Assembly (NCBI RefSeq): GCF_020921035.1
Contig: NC_063159.1
Location: forward strand, 7,976,501 to 8,040,500
Direction of reading: 5' to 3'
Source of the DNA: Rhodamnia argentea
Lineage: Eukaryota; Streptophyta; Magnoliopsida; Myrtales; Myrtaceae
Length of the DNA stretch: 64,000 nucleotides
A program made the position numbers and the translations under genes. This document shows positions 13,101 through 24,747 of the stretch, one piece after another. The notes beneath the pieces are model-generated. The model was not told the DNA's origin and made no database searches. It saw only the letters and a list, made by a program, of their open reading frames with translations. The number at the start of each line of letters is the position of its first letter. Position 1 is the stretch's first letter.

Positions 13101-13424
13101 AAGTAGAGAGTGAGAAAGAGAAGTCAAAAGCAGATCAGAATCGATTGGCTAGATCAATCTGGCCCCATTTCAAAGTCTATGCTATGGGCAAAAGAATATT
13201 TCAAATATCAATATTTGTATACGACATTCATTTTAGTACCAATACAGTTCTAAAACCTCAGCTCCCAACTTCACTAGTTCACTTGCCCAGCCCGCCCTTA
13301 TCACTTCCTCGGAGTGCTCGAATCATCGTCCTCTCTCTCTCTTCAACCTCCAATCGAAGGATTTCAAGAACCAATTTCCATGGCTCTCTGCTGATTCTCG
13401 CACCATTTCGAAAGCCATCCAGAC
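10200..13424. other. Long intergenic stretch with old repeats, no gene recognised
   Basis: I see no supported gene in 3.2 kb. 10224-10276 resembles 1758-1810 ('gattcatg', 'gcatcaca', 'aacgaac'), and 11430-11460 resembles 1865-1895 ('tgtttctagatcaca'), as if one old unit was split here by about 1.1 kb of inserted DNA. 11836-11970 (from 'gtgttagagaaatc') matches 28122-28260 and looks like a dispersed transposon end. 11220-11320 is rich in 'gtgtcg' words common in plant repeats. 12790-12840 resembles part of the hAT-type element at 24.97 kb. The mTERF promoter should lie at the right edge. Confidence 0.35.
13380..13394 (+). promoter_or_regulatory. Short upstream ORF before the mTERF gene
   Basis: An ATG at 13380 opens a four-codon frame (M-A-L-C) closed by TGA, 31 bp before the mTERF start and in a different frame. 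If the transcript begins upstream of it, it could lower or tune translation of the main frame. The transcript start is not known from sequence alone. Confidence 0.35.
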
Positions 13425-14987
13425 ATGCTCTCCAGGAGCTACTCAGGCGTCGCGAAACCCACCTTCTTGCTCGCCCACCAAGACCTCCCCGTCCGACTCT
13501 CATGGCGATCGAACCTCCCCCTGCGGAGACGCTGCGACCACCGAATCTTGCAAATCTCGCGGTTCCAGACCTCCGTCTCCGAGCGAAATTCGTCCTCCAG
13601 GTCGGACGACTCGACCGCGGTGAGGCCGAACAGGGTTCGCCTGGGCCGGCGGGATAGGGATTCCGGCTCGTCCCTGTACAGTCGCCCCAGCTTGGCGGAG
13701 ATGAGGAGCGAGAGGATCGAGAATCGCGCTAGGGTTTACGAGTTCCTCCGCGGGATCGGGATCGTCCCCGACGAGCTCGACGGGCTGGAGCTTCCGGTCA
13801 CGGTCGAGGTCATGAAGGAGCGAATTGATTTTCTTCACAAATTGGGGCTCACGATCGAGGACATCAATAACTACCCTTTGGTCCTGGGTTGCAGCGTGAA
13901 GAAGAACATGATTCCGGTGCTCGATTACCTCGGCAAGTTGGGCGTTCGGAAGTCGGCGCTCGTGGAGTTTCTGAGGAGGTATCCGCAGGTTCTTCATGCA
14001 AGTGTTGTGGTCGACCTAGCTCCGGTGGTCAAGTACCTTCAAGGTATGGACATTAAGCCGCACGACGTTCCTCGCGTTCTTGAAAAGTACCCGGAAGTTC
14101 TCGGGTTTAAGCTTGAGGGGACTATGAGCACTTCGGTTGCTTACTTGGTTGGGATTGGGGTCGGTAGAAGAGAGATTGGGGGAGTCTTGACTAGATATCC
14201 GGAGATTTTGGGGATGCGAGTGGGCCGCATGATAAAGCCCTTTGTTGAGTATCTTGAATACTTAGGCATTCCGAGATTAGCTGTGGCTAGATTGATAGAG
14301 AAGAGTCCTTACATACTTGGGTTTGGATTAGACGAGACAGTGATTCCCAATGTGGAATCACTATTAGAATTTCACGTCAGGAGAACATTGGTTCCCTCGG
14401 TTGTGGTGCAGTATCCTGAAATTATAGGGACTGATTTGAAGACTAAGCTTCTGAATCAGCGGTCTTTGCTTAGTTCAGTTACTGAGTTGAGTGATGAAGA
14501 ATTCGGCAGAGTTGTCGAGAGGATGCCACAGGTTGTCAGCCTCAGTAATAGTGCTGTTGTCAAGCATGTGGACTTTCTCAAGGATTGCGGATTTTTGTCG
14601 CAACAAGTTAAGGATATGGTCGTTGGGTGTCCTCAGCTGCTAGCCTTGAATATAGATATAATGAAGCTCAGTTTTGACTACTTTAGAAAAGAAATGGAAA
14701 GGCCTTTGGATGACTTGGTCGCCTTCCCATCGTTTTTCACTTATGGTCTCGAATCCACTATAAAACCACGGCACAGAAGGATTGCTAAGAAGGGTTTAAA
14801 ATGTTCTCTTGCCTGGCTTCTCAACTGTTCTGATGAGAAATTCAAGGACAGGATGAATTATGACAGTATTGATCTGGAAGAAATGGATGCATTGCCATCA
14901 TTTGACATGAATAGCTTTATGAAACCTGGGAGTGATGATGAATCAGAGTCTGACTATGATGACGAGGATGATGAGGAGTTTGTCTGA
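13425..14987 (+). CDS. mTERF4: Plastid mTERF-domain protein, mTERF4/BSM/RUG2-like
   Basis: Intronless, 520 residues. The N-terminal 70 residues are rich in S, R and L without acidic runs, fitting an organelle transit peptide. From about residue 115 to 435 there are at least eight mTERF repeats, each ending in a Y/C/S-P-x-[VIL]-[LI] core: NYPLVLG, RYPQVLH, KYPEVLG, RYPEILG, KSPYILG, QYPEIIG, RMPQVVS, GCPQLLA. Such repeats form a nucleic-acid-binding superhelix. The C-terminus is a strongly acidic tail (D/E-rich after about residue 500). In Arabidopsis the protein with this build is mTERF4 (BSM/RUG2), needed for chloroplast group II intron splicing and plastid gene expression; a role here is by family. 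The start is the first in-frame ATG giving a plausible transit peptide. A four-codon uORF lies just upstream. Confidence 0.85.
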   Translation: MLSRSYSGVAKPTFLLAHQDLPVRLSWRSNLPLRRRCDHRILQISRFQTSVSERNSSSRSDDSTAVRPNRVRLGRRDRDSGSSLYSRPSLAEMRSERIENRARVYEFLRGIGIVPDELDGLELPVTVEVMKERIDFLHKLGLTIEDINNYPLVLGCSVKKNMIPVLDYLGKLGVRKSALVEFLRRYPQVLHASVVVDLAPVVKYLQGMDIKPHDVPRVLEKYPEVLGFKLEGTMSTSVAYLVGIGVGRREIGGVLTRYPEILGMRVGRMIKPFVEYLEYLGIPRLAVARLIEKSPYILGFGLDETVIPNVESLLEFHVRRTLVPSVVVQYPEIIGTDLKTKLLNQRSLLSSVTELSDEEFGRVVERMPQVVSLSNSAVVKHVDFLKDCGFLSQQVKDMVVGCPQLLALNIDIMKLSFDYFRKEMERPLDDLVAFPSFFTYGLESTIKPRHRRIAKKGLKCSLAWLLNCSDEKFKDRMNYDSIDLEEMDALPSFDMNSFMKPGSDDESESDYDDEDDEEFV

Positions 14988-17198
14988 TATAATGTTAAAT
15001 TCAGGTGGTTATCTGCAGGAAAAAGCTGGAGGTCTTCCCCGCCTTTAATTCTTCTGAGGTAAATCACTCCAGTCCTCTCATTGGTTATTCAAAAGCTTGA
15101 TGAATCTTGTGCATTAGAGCGCAAGATGTAGAAAAATGTGGATACTTCAGGACCAATATCTTATCTTCCTTTGCTAGTTACATTCATGTCATTTTGGTCA
15201 CCTAGAAAAAATTCAGGAACAACAGGTTGTCACTGTTCTGCCTGATGACAATGACAGGAACCATATTGCTGATGTCTTTTTTCCTGGCATCAATCTCAAA
15301 TTGCCTTAAAACAGGTTTACATGTAGCTACCTTTAGAAAGACCAGTTTTATAGTTATGTCTATGATGTCTGATCTCTGCTAGACCTATCAGGCAAACTGG
15401 TACTCTGTATAGGTCCCTGATGGTTGGCAGCTGGAAACTGTTCTTTATCAGTTGATTTTAAGCTTCAAAGTATACTCTTTAGAAAAACCTGCAATCTGTA
15501 TGTGTGTGTACAACTTGAGTAAGTATATGTTGAAGAAAGGGATCCATATGGAGTTGGTTTTCTGAATTTGAAATCAGATTTGGGGGCAGGAATTATATGA
15601 TGACAGGATTCCATAAAGATTTAGCAAGCTTCACATTTTTTATAGATGTGGTAAAAATTATCTGTCTCAATTCTTGCGCATAGGTAGGAGAGAGGACATA
15701 TGTAGCTGGCACTTCAGTCTATTTTCTGATGGATGGTCAAAAGGAAAATGGTGTCTGATGGTTCTCCAATAGCTAATATATCGTTAGCTCATGCATGCCT
15801 TCCATGCAGTAGCCCTTTTACGTCACAAGCTTACTGAAAGTAAAAGGAACTGTAAACTGAAGATGCCTCTGATAACTATTGTGCACTAGCCAGCTCTTTG
15901 AGCCACGAAAAATGCCCTTGGGGAAGTCTTAGTAGTTGTACATCTGGAAAGTGGGAAAAATGCGGTGATGATTTACCTATTCTACTCACGATCCACTTCA
16001 TGCTCTATGTCGTCTTCGTTTACTGATACTTTACTCACTCTAGAGTTCCTCCTGATTCAAAAATGTCACTCCAAAGGTCTTTTCATTTTATATGCTTGCT
16101 GACCTAGAATTGTACTATTGTTTGCTTTCCCAGTCGGACCTATTCAAGCAAGATATGGCTACTGCTGCTCCTTGTTGTTATGTACTTTCGCTATCATAAG
16201 TGGCGAAATTGCAGTAGCAGGAAAGGACACCACAGATCGAAGGATGTGTGAACAAAATTCTCTTCCAGCCAATGTTGGAAATTCTCTTCCAGCCGATGTT
16301 GGTCATTGTAGAGATGAGCATTGTAACTGTTTATCTTGTGAAATAGTCAGCTACTTTGATCGTAAGAGGCCCTCGGCTTCCGACTTCAAAGGACATATGT
16401 AGTATGCATTCGTGTAATGCCCAATTTTCCGGCAGTTCTAAAGTGCTGAATGTTGTCCTGAGGAAATTAACCATTTGCTGTTTTACATGTACACAAGGTA
16501 TCTGAATATAGACACTGGTTCTTTGGGGAGGTTTTGTGCAGATGTACGCACTGGTTTCTGTCAATAATTATTAACTTTCCTTTTAGTTGGGGTGCTTAGC
16601 GTCTATGGAATTTGGCCATCATATGTGATGATTGAATGCTACTCCTAGTGTTATCCATTCCGACATTGGATCGATATCTGTCGTGCCGGCCCAGCACTGG
16701 GTGGCTCGGAACATGCTGAAGCGCCTTTGTTGCTCGGGTTTTCATCTTGAATGGTGCCAAATGGGGATGGCCCGGATAGTCCGAGCTTGTTAATCTGCAT
16801 CCACAGGGAAAAACCTAGTCGCCGCTCCCCTATGGTTTCTCTCCTACTCCCTGGCATTTCGCAGCTGTGATAATCTGACTGGTCTCCGTGCTATTCTCAA
16901 GCATATCCAGATGACTTTAGGAGTCATTGGGGGGTTGAACTTGAATCGCTCAACCAGGCGGTTTCGCAGGTCCATTGTGCCGCCCCGACGATCACAGAAC
17001 AGCAAGCACTCCGTGATTCATTTGCCTGTGGGGCCGGCCACCGGACAACACATTGGCCATTATCGAGCAACCCAGAAGCTGTCTCACCGTCAGGGCCATT
17101 GTGCATAAAGTTGCCATTTACGCGTCAAAATTTACTAAAGATGATCGGAATTGCTTTTAGCCATCGAAATACTTGCTTTTGAAGATTGCATGGAATTG

Positions 17199-17224
<26 letters not shown>
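17199..17224. repeat. (AC)n microsatellite
   Basis: Thirteen AC units in intergenic DNA between the mTERF and JASON-like genes; likely polymorphic. Confidence 0.95.
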
Positions 17225-17230
<6 letters not shown>

Positions 17231-17608
17231 AATTGCATGGAATGGGACCCGGTTCTCACATAACGGTCCGAATCGGGTCCCTCAGCCCGCAATTGATAAA
17301 TGAAGATTATTTATTCAATTTTTTTTTTAATTCGGCCCGATTTTATATTCAATTCGACGTCAGGTCGCAGTGCTCGTCACCCAACATCAACTCCAACGGT
17401 CACTTGCCTTTTCGCAACGAATAGCAATCGACGAAGAAGATTATTAATAATAGGAATGCCGTAAAACCCTAGAAATCTCCCCGAAAGGTCAAATCGCTCG
17501 GCTTCTCCATTGTTCTGAGCGATCGATTGTGCTTCCGAAGAAGCCATGGATGCTGCTCCTTGATCAGGAGTCGTCGTCTCTCCTTCACCAGCGGACTTGA
17601 AGCCTTTT

Positions 17609-17629
17609 GAGAGAGAGAGAGAGAGAGAG
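17609..17629. repeat. (GA)n microsatellite in the 5' leader of the JASON-like gene
   Basis: A GA run followed by GGGAGGGGG lies 16-40 bp before the ATG at 17646. GA/CT runs are common in plant 5'UTRs. Confidence 0.85.
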
Positions 17630-17645
17630 GGAGGGGGAGGGAGGG

Positions 17646-19379
17646 ATGGGTTGCTTCCTCGCTTGCTTCGGTTCGTCGAAAGATGGGAAGCGGCGGAAGC
17701 AGAGGAGGAAAGTCCAGCCTCGCGACCACGTAAGCCTACTGCGTCGTGCTGCGGATCCGTCTCTCTTGTTCATCGTTGCCCTTTCACTTGCTTTTGTTTC
17801 TTTCTTTTTTTTGGTTTTCTGGATCTTTGAACTGGTTTTGTTTCCCTCTGATTATTCTTTTGTTGATTCTCACTGGATCGTTCTGCTAATTATTGCAGCG
17901 GAATTCGGGTAGCCGGCCGGTTCAGTGCACCATTTCGGCCGGGCAAGAAATCCGGGCGAAACCAGTTACTTCGGTTTCTGATGTGCTGTGAGTAATTTCT
18001 TTTCCTTTATTTGTCATAATAAGACACGTTCTTCGATCTTTTATGCATGTCTTTTACCTGAATTGGTTGTGTATTGGCAATTTTGGGTGGTGAGATAAGT
18101 TGTGTTTATTGGTCTAGTGATAAGCCTGAGGAGCCATTGAGCTGCAGTACCCGGAAGAAAGTAACATTTGATTCGAATGTTAAAACATATGAGCATGTTT
18201 CGCCTCCTGATGATGATGATGATGATGCTGGAGAAGAAAATTTACAGGAGAGTCGAGTTATGGTCGAATCAGATGATAACCTTAAAAGTCAAGCTCAGTG
18301 TGCTTCTGAGGATAGCTCGGTTGCATCCAGCGTCAGGTCTTACCCTCCAAACCACAGGTACCAGAACTGTAGAGACAGCGACGATGAAGATGGGGACTTA
18401 GATTGCAACGTGAGTGATCTGACTGATGATGATTATGATGACGACCACGACGATGTGGATGAAGGTCAGGACTCTAATGAGATATATGAGGGCGATGATG
18501 AGATCGAAGAAACAAGGGCAGTTCGCCCAACCCCTAGGGAGGTCTGCAATCCTGAACATATGTGCCGCGAATCTCCTGCAGTGGAGATAAACCTGACTAA
18601 GTTGAATGTCAATGCTCGAGATAGGAGCGAGTACATCCATTCAGTGTTGAATCCGGTCGAAAATCTAACTCAATGGAAGGCCGTGAAAGCGAAAGGGACA
18701 CCATCGCTGCCGAAGCAACGGAAGGAGAATTTGAGCTTCGACCAAGAAGCTAGGATGTCATTCGACGCCACACCAGCTTTGGAGGAAGTATCATTCAGTT
18801 TCAAGGCAAAACAAAATGAGCCGAAGAAATCTACCCAAGAAGTACCGGTGGATGCTAGCCTTTCTAACTGGTTGCCTTCCTCAGTAACTAAGCCGATTGA
18901 AAAGAAGGGCGCAATGGGTTTGGATTCTGTCCAAGTCGAGACAAGTGTGTTAAAAGGATTTATGAGCTCACCGAGGAGCCAAGAAGATAGACCAATTCTA
19001 GGTGCATTGACTGTTGAGGAACTCAGACAGTTTTCAGCCAAGTCTTCACCAAGGAGGTCACCAAGCAGAAGTCCTGACGAGATGCCCATAATCGGGACTG
19101 TCGGAACATACTGGAGCCAGTCGGATTCGGCCAGCGATTGTCACTCAACTGCTTCTTTCAAAGGAATACCAAACACCACCAGCAAATACAGAGAGGTATT
19201 GGGTGATCACAGATGTGTAAGTGGTTTTGATGAGGTAAAAGTGGGAAGGAAATTAATAGCTTCTTCTTTCTCTTTTTCGCTTTCTGTTGATATTGCAGGA
19301 TAAGAAAGTGAATTGGCACTCCACCCCTTTTGAGACAAGGTTGGAGAAAGCAATAAACAGGGGAGCTGGTCATCTATAA
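17646..19379 (+). CDS. Acidic plant-specific protein, JASON-like family
   Basis: Four exons join in phase: 17646-17729, 17899-17987, 18118-19195, 19299-19379, giving 443 residues. The protein begins MGCFLACFGSSKD followed by a basic stretch (KRRKQRRK). Gly2/Cys3 could support lipid modification, which is inference. The middle (about residues 75-160) is very acidic with long D/E runs. Conserved-looking blocks are RSEYIHSVLNPVENLTQWK, DRPILGALTVEELRQF, SPRRSPSRSPDEMPIIGTV and a C-terminal WHSTPFETRLEKAI. As I recall them, the MGCF start, SVLNPVEN..QWK, PIIGTV and WH.TPFE.RLEKA blocks occur in the JASON family; Arabidopsis JASON acts in male meiosis II spindle positioning. Whether this member shares that role is unknown, and it may belong to a sister group. 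A (GA)n run precedes the start. No defect seen. Confidence 0.8.
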
Positions 19380-20376
19380 TCTGTTCACACTCATTTTGCA
19401 GGTTTCTTGAGATGGTTTGTGTGTGCTCGAGTTTGTCATTCTTTACATTCGTTTTGTAAATTCGAATCCACTTGGTGTGTGGTGGTATATGGTTGGCTGA
19501 TTTAATTTGCTTTCTGCTGTTCCATGTTTGTACAATTTGATCTATCCCGGCTATATATCCTGTGTGATATAAAAAAGTTGATGCTGGACAGATACAGTGA
19601 GATGGGTTTTCCTATTGAGATTGAAAATCATCTGTAAATTGTGTTAGTATTCAATTTGAATCTTCATGGGCTCTGCTCTGTTACTATGTCCATTCTTCTT
19701 ATGAGGGAAAGGGGAAATCAACATGTGATGGAGATAGGCTTAAGAGTTTACAAAAACTCAGTATGCACGAACTGAAAGATGGAATTTGCTTTATATACCA
19801 CTCAAACATCTCACGTCATAAACACATGGTTGATGTGAGATTTTTTGCCATAACGAGCCTCCGGCACTCGACAAACTCCTATTTATTGCCAGGCTTGTGA
19901 TGTCTGTGTTGTTTTCAGAAAACGTTTCTTTACAATTCTGAAGTATGATGTTCTAACGAACATAACATTTTGTCATCACTTCGGATGATATAATAGAATA
20001 CTTTGCTGATTTGCTTTCCTTTAAATTGGTACGAGATGTGACCAATTTAACGGGCCATGTAGAGATACTTGCGTACTCAAAGTCCAGCTCTAATATGACG
20101 TTTCATTTTAAGAGTAGGATTTTTGTCTGCAAGCAAAACTCTAATTGAAGTCATTTGTTGATGTCGTCAAATGGGTTGACAAAAATCTGAGCGGTAACAC
20201 GGTTACCATGAATGAACTTGTCAAAGCCGTGTCGTGTCGTGTCGTCAAGTCGCGTCGAAAATTACACATCTTGAAACTTTGTTAACGAATTAAAAGACTA
20301 AAAGGAAGCTGTAGCAACTTCTTTTTTTTTTTTTTGGTCCACAAAAACTCCAGCATGAGAAGCTCACCTTAATGTT
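19380..20376. other. Intergenic, 3' of the JASON-like gene
   Basis: The left part is probably 3'UTR. 20152-20185 ('gtcatttgttgatgtcgtc') resembles 29561-29590, and 20226-20250 is a short 'gtgtc' tandem run. No gene seen. Confidence 0.4.
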
Positions 20377-20590
20377 TAGGATTTGGCTTTTCTGGCTTAA
20401 TTATGATGTTAGATTCTCCAACAAAAATATTGGCATGTTTGTAATAATTCTCTCGAGATGTAATACCCACTAAGAAGGGTTTCCCGGGCTCCGAGGCAAA
20501 GAGGATTCAGTGCAACCATTTTCAGTAGAGTTAATCATTAACCGAGCGAATGCATGTTGCTCCATTACAGATATCATAGATTAAATAACT
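20377..20590 (+). repeat. Copy 1 of a 5'-flank block shared by receptor-kinase copies
   Basis: About 210 bp shared, in the same orientation, with 26979-27212 and 29590-29842. Shared words include 'gttagattctccaacaa', 'cccactaagaag', 'cccgggctcc', 'aatcattaaccg' and 'cattacagat'. It lies about 290 bp before the broken kinase, so it probably comes from the promoter region of the ancestral gene. Confidence 0.65.
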
Positions 20591-20722
20591 ATATAAATAG
20601 CACAGTGTCTTTGAAATAAGAGTAAATCATCAACAAGTCGATTTAAAGACACTGTACGAAGCAATGGTCGACAACGTAGGCGCCGAAACTCCGATGATTC
20701 ATCCCAAGCGCGGGATGTTGTT

Positions 20723-20872
20723 ATACAACTCCATTCGGCGATAGCCATCCGAAAATGACGTGAAGTCTACCTTCTTCACTATCACTTCCAAGATGGAGTT
20801 GTATGGTGGACTAAAGGTAGACTTCACTTTCGGCGATAGACTAAAGGTAGACTTCACGTCATTTTCGGATGG
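20723..20872. repeat. Nested inverted and direct repeats at the truncated kinase 5' end
   Basis: A perfect 29-bp inverted pair occupies 20745-20773 and 20844-20872. A 12-bp inverted pair lies at 20723-20734 (atacaactccat) and 20793-20804. Direct pairs are TTCGGCGATAG at 20734 and 20829, and CTAAAGGTAGACTTCAC at 20811 and 20841. This patchwork abuts the first base of similarity to the intact kinase (about 20873), and replaces its signal peptide and LRR N-cap. Confidence 0.85.
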
Positions 20873-23800
20873 GGAGCAACTCACGAGCGGGTCCGTCTCG
20901 GAGATCGGCCTTCCGGGCTCAAGCCTCGGTGGCACGCTGGATGAGCTCGACTTCGCTTTGTTCCCAAACCCGATCCACTTCGACGTGAGCGACAACAATC
21001 TCAAGGGCCCGATACCGTCCTCGATCAGCAATCTCTCCAAGGTCGGGTTCCCGGACTCGGGGAGCAATCTCTTCGAAGGTGGCATACTGCCAGAGATAGG
21101 GCAATTGCAAGAGGTTCAGTACTTGAGCCTCTTGAACAACAGTCTCAACGATACAATCCCATACCGGATCAGCAATCTCGGGAAGGTGTGGCACTTGGAT
21201 CTTGGATCAAACTACTTGAAATCTCCCGACGGGTCGAAATTCTCCATCATGTCGTTGGTAACTTACCCGAGCATCTTCCTCAATTTGCTTGATGGCAATT
21301 TCCCGGGCTTCGTGGCCAATTGCCAGAGCCCGACCTACCTCGACCTGTCGCAAAACACATTGACGAGCGAAATTCCCGAGGCTGTGTATGCCAACCTGGT
21401 GAACCTTGAATACCTCAACCTCACGGCGAATTCGCTCCAGGGACCTGTCTCAAACATATGGAAACTTTCTAGGCTGAAAGAGATCCGGATTGGTAACAAC
21501 CAGTTCGACGGTCCGATTCCTGGAGACATAGGATTGCTGTCTGAGCTTCAGATGATAGAGATGTACAACAATTCCTTTGAAGGGGCAATTCCTAGCTCCA
21601 TTGGTCATTTGAGAAAGCTTCGAAAGCTCGATTTGGGCACAAACAGCTTGAACTCTTCGATCCCTTCCGAGCTCGGGCTTTGTTATAACCTCACCGAGTT
21701 AGCCCTCGCCGTGAATTCGATCTCTGGGGAGCTGCCTCTCTCTCTGTCCAATCTGGCCAGATTGGAGGAATTTGGAGCTTCAGATAATCTCCTGTCAGGT
21801 GAGTTATCACCTTACTTCTTCACAAATTGGACCAAACTTGTTTCTTTGCAGCTCCAGAACAATTTTCTCTCCTGGCGATTTCCACCCAAAATCGAATGGC
21901 TGACGGAGCTCAATTGTACAACAATTTGCTCTCTGGCCCGATCCCAGGAGGGATCGGGAGCTTGGAGAATTTGAACCAGTTAGACCTCTCAACGAACTCT
22001 CTCTCTGGCCAAATTCCGTTGATATTGTGGAACCTTAGCAACCTGCAGATCCTCCAATGACCTCACTGGGACTATTCCGCCAGAGGTCGGGGAATCTCAC
22101 GTCGTTGACCATTCTCGACCTCAACACAAACAAGCTTTGTGGAGAGGTCCCCGAGACCATCTCTCACCTTGATAACTTAGAGTGGATCTCTTTGTTCACG
22201 AACAATTTCTCGGGAAACATACCACGTGATTTTGGCAAGTATAGCCCTTCTCTGAGCTATGTTAGGTTTTCGAACAACAGCTTCGTCGGAGAACTGCCAA
22301 CCGAGTTATGCAGTGGCATTGCTCTACAAGAACTCCTCGTCGATGGGAACAAGTTCACCGGGCCGCTGCCCGACTGCTTGAGGAATTGTTCGGAGCTAAT
22401 GAGAGTCTGTCTAGATGGCAATCAGTTCACCGCAGATATCACGAGCGCATTCGGTGTTTATCCTAATCTGGTTTATATAAGCCTCAGCAACAACCGATTT
22501 GTCGGGGACTCTCTGCACAATGGGGAGACTGTACCAATCTCACAAATTTGCAGATAGATGGTAACAAAATATCTGGCCAAATCCCGCCCAAGCTCGGGAA
22601 ATTGTCTCAGTTGCATGTTCTGACTTTGGTTAGCAATGAATTGACCGGGAGAATTCCGGACGAAATGGGAAATCTAGGGGAGTTGATCACGTTGAACTTG
22701 AGCAACAACCATTTGGCCGGAGATATTCCCGTCTCATTAGGAAACTTAACGAAGCTCAATCTTCTTGATATGTCGAACAACACATTGAGCGGTATCATAC
22801 TGAACGAGCTAGCAAATTGCAAGAACTTACTGAGCTTGAACTTGAGCTACAACAATCTGTCAGGTGACATACCGTCCGAGCTCGGGAACTTGTCCACGCT
22901 ACAGTTACTTCTAGGCCTGAGGCACAATTCACTAGCAGGATTAGTTCCTTCCAATTTGGAAAAGCTTACTAAATTGGAAGATCTCAATCTTTCGCGTAAC
23001 AAATTGTCCGGTACGATACCGGCGACGCTCTCCAGCATGGTGAGTTTAAGCTCCATAGACTTATCATACAACGAGCTAATAGGTGCGGTTCCTTCTGGTA
23101 GCATCTTCCAACGGGTGCCCGAAAGTGCTTTTATTGGTAATTTGGGCTTGTGCGGAAATGCAACGGGATTATCTCCTTGTGGGACGAGCAGTAAATTGAC
23201 CGACCATAGGAAAAAAGTTCTGATCGTAGTGATTGTTGGCGTCTGCTGCTTACTACTTCTCATGACCCTTATTGCTTTGATTCCGGTGCGTCGGCGGCGA
23301 AACAAGCATCTCAGTGAAAAGATCAAGAGTTGTATAAAGTATGAGAAACCCGAGCCGATCATATGGGAAAGTGGAGTGAAGTTCACATTCAACGACATCG
23401 CCAAGGCCACGAAGGACTTCAGCAAAGAGTACTGCATCGGAGAAGGCAGGTTCGGGAGCGTTTACAAGGCTGAACTTGCCAGCGGCCAGATCGTTGCCAT
23501 CAAAAAGCTCAACGTATCAGATTCCTGCGACGTTCCTGCAGTAAACTGCCAGAGTTTCGAGAACGAGATCCGCGTGTTGACTGAGGTCCGGCACCGCAAT
23601 GTGATCAAGCTCCACGGTTCCTGTTCCAAAAGGGGTTGCATATATTTGGTCTATGAGTTCATTGAGAGCGGCAGTCTGGCGAAGGTATGGAGGAAGAGGA
23701 GCAGCTGAACTGGACTGGGGGCACGAGGGTGAAGATCGTTCAAGGCGTGGCTCACGCGATCGCCTACTTGCATCACGACTGCTCGCCGCCTATCGTCCAT

Positions 23801-24608
23801 CGGGACATAACATTGAACAACATCTTGCTCGAGCCCGACTTCAAGCCCCGGCTCTCAGATTTCGGGATGGCAAGACTCTTGGATTCAGACTCATCGAATT
23901 GGACTGCAGTGGCTGGATCTTACGGCTACATGGCTCCTGGTAAGCTACGCGATCAAAGCTAACCATGCGTTTCGCATGTACATATGATCTCGGATCGATC
24001 AAATAGCTCTATTTAACACCTTGAGTTTGGATTCATAGACTAATTCTGACAAGACTTCCTGTGCAGCTTGAGACTATGATTGAACCATTGATACATTTAT
24101 GTTTTATGGAAAACCAGAGTTAGCAGTTACGATGCGGGTGACGGACAAATGCGACGTGTACAGCTTCGGAGTAGTGGCGCTAGAGATTATGATGGGGAAG
24201 CATCCGGGGGATCTCCTCTCTTCTCTGTCAGCTACGCAAACGTCGACATTCTCGGAGAAACCAAATTTGCCGCTGAAGGATGTGGTCGACCCACATCTTC
24301 CTCCTCCAACCGGCCAACTAGCCGAGAAAGTGGTGTTGGTCGACGCGGCGGCACTGGCGTGCACGCGGACGAGTCCCGATTCGCGACCCACCATGCATTT
24401 CGTCGCAAGAGAACTTACGGCAGGCTCCCAAGGTTACTTGTCCGAGCCATTAAGGTTACTTGTCCGAGCCATTAGGTTCAATAACTATCGGCAAAGCTAT
24501 CGAGTCTTCGGGAGTAAAATTTTAAGGGATATTGGAGATCGAATTCTTTTTCGTCTCTTTTTTTTTTTTTGGGCTTTTGATTTTTTTTTTTTTTTATTTA
24601 GCTCGTAA
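20873..24608 (+). pseudogene. Broken MIK2-like LRR receptor kinase, paralogue of the gene at 32.2 kb
   Basis: Similarity to the intact kinase runs from LRR repeat 1 to the kinase C-terminus, but the first about 80 codons (signal peptide, N-cap) are missing. Frame changes are seen near 21910, 22055, 22520 and 23690. A 22-bp tandem duplication at 24430-24473 shifts the last exon, so the paralogue's stop position is read through to 24608. Kinase motifs survive in pieces: GEGRFG, AIKKLN, VHRD, DFGMARL. The single intron is kept, with donor after 23939 and acceptor before 24118, rebuilding MAPE|LAVTM. Retained splice sites and introns show DNA-level duplication, not a processed copy. No full receptor can be made from this locus; transcription remains possible. 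Confidence 0.9.
24430..24473 (+). repeat. 22-bp tandem duplication
   Basis: Two adjacent copies, each containing ggttacttgtccgagcc, in the last exon of the broken kinase. 22 is not a multiple of three, so it changes the frame relative to the paralogue. Confidence 0.85.
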
Positions 24609-24747
24609 TGAATGAGAGGGTGTGGGTTGGTGGGAGCACCGGGGAATGTACAAAAAGGATAACTTAGAAAATCTCTACTGTAGTGCCTTCAAAAGAGAAA
24701 ATATTCAGTGATTTACAAGATATGCGTCATCAATATCTAACGTAAGC

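Larger units (their letters stand above)
14988..17645. other. mTERF 3' region and intergenic stretch
   Basis: The first 1.6 kb is moderately T-rich and may contain a 3'UTR, possibly spliced, of the mTERF gene. An open frame at 16118-16402 includes an internal 27-bp duplication (SLPANVGN/SLPADVGH) but no known domain. 16650-17110 is GC-richer and has opposing 60-codon frames; I do not recognise it. An (AC)n microsatellite of about 26 bp is at 17199-17224. A (GA)n run at 17609-17629 sits in the 5'UTR of the next gene. Confidence 0.4.

Noticed and set aside
13145-13657. 170-codon open frame overlapping the mTERF start
   Set aside because: Different frame from mTERF and explained by the GC-rich, stop-poor 5' end of that gene.
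16118-16402. 94-codon open frame downstream of mTERF4
   Set aside because: No domain, an internal duplication and no clear promoter; more likely 3'UTR or chance.
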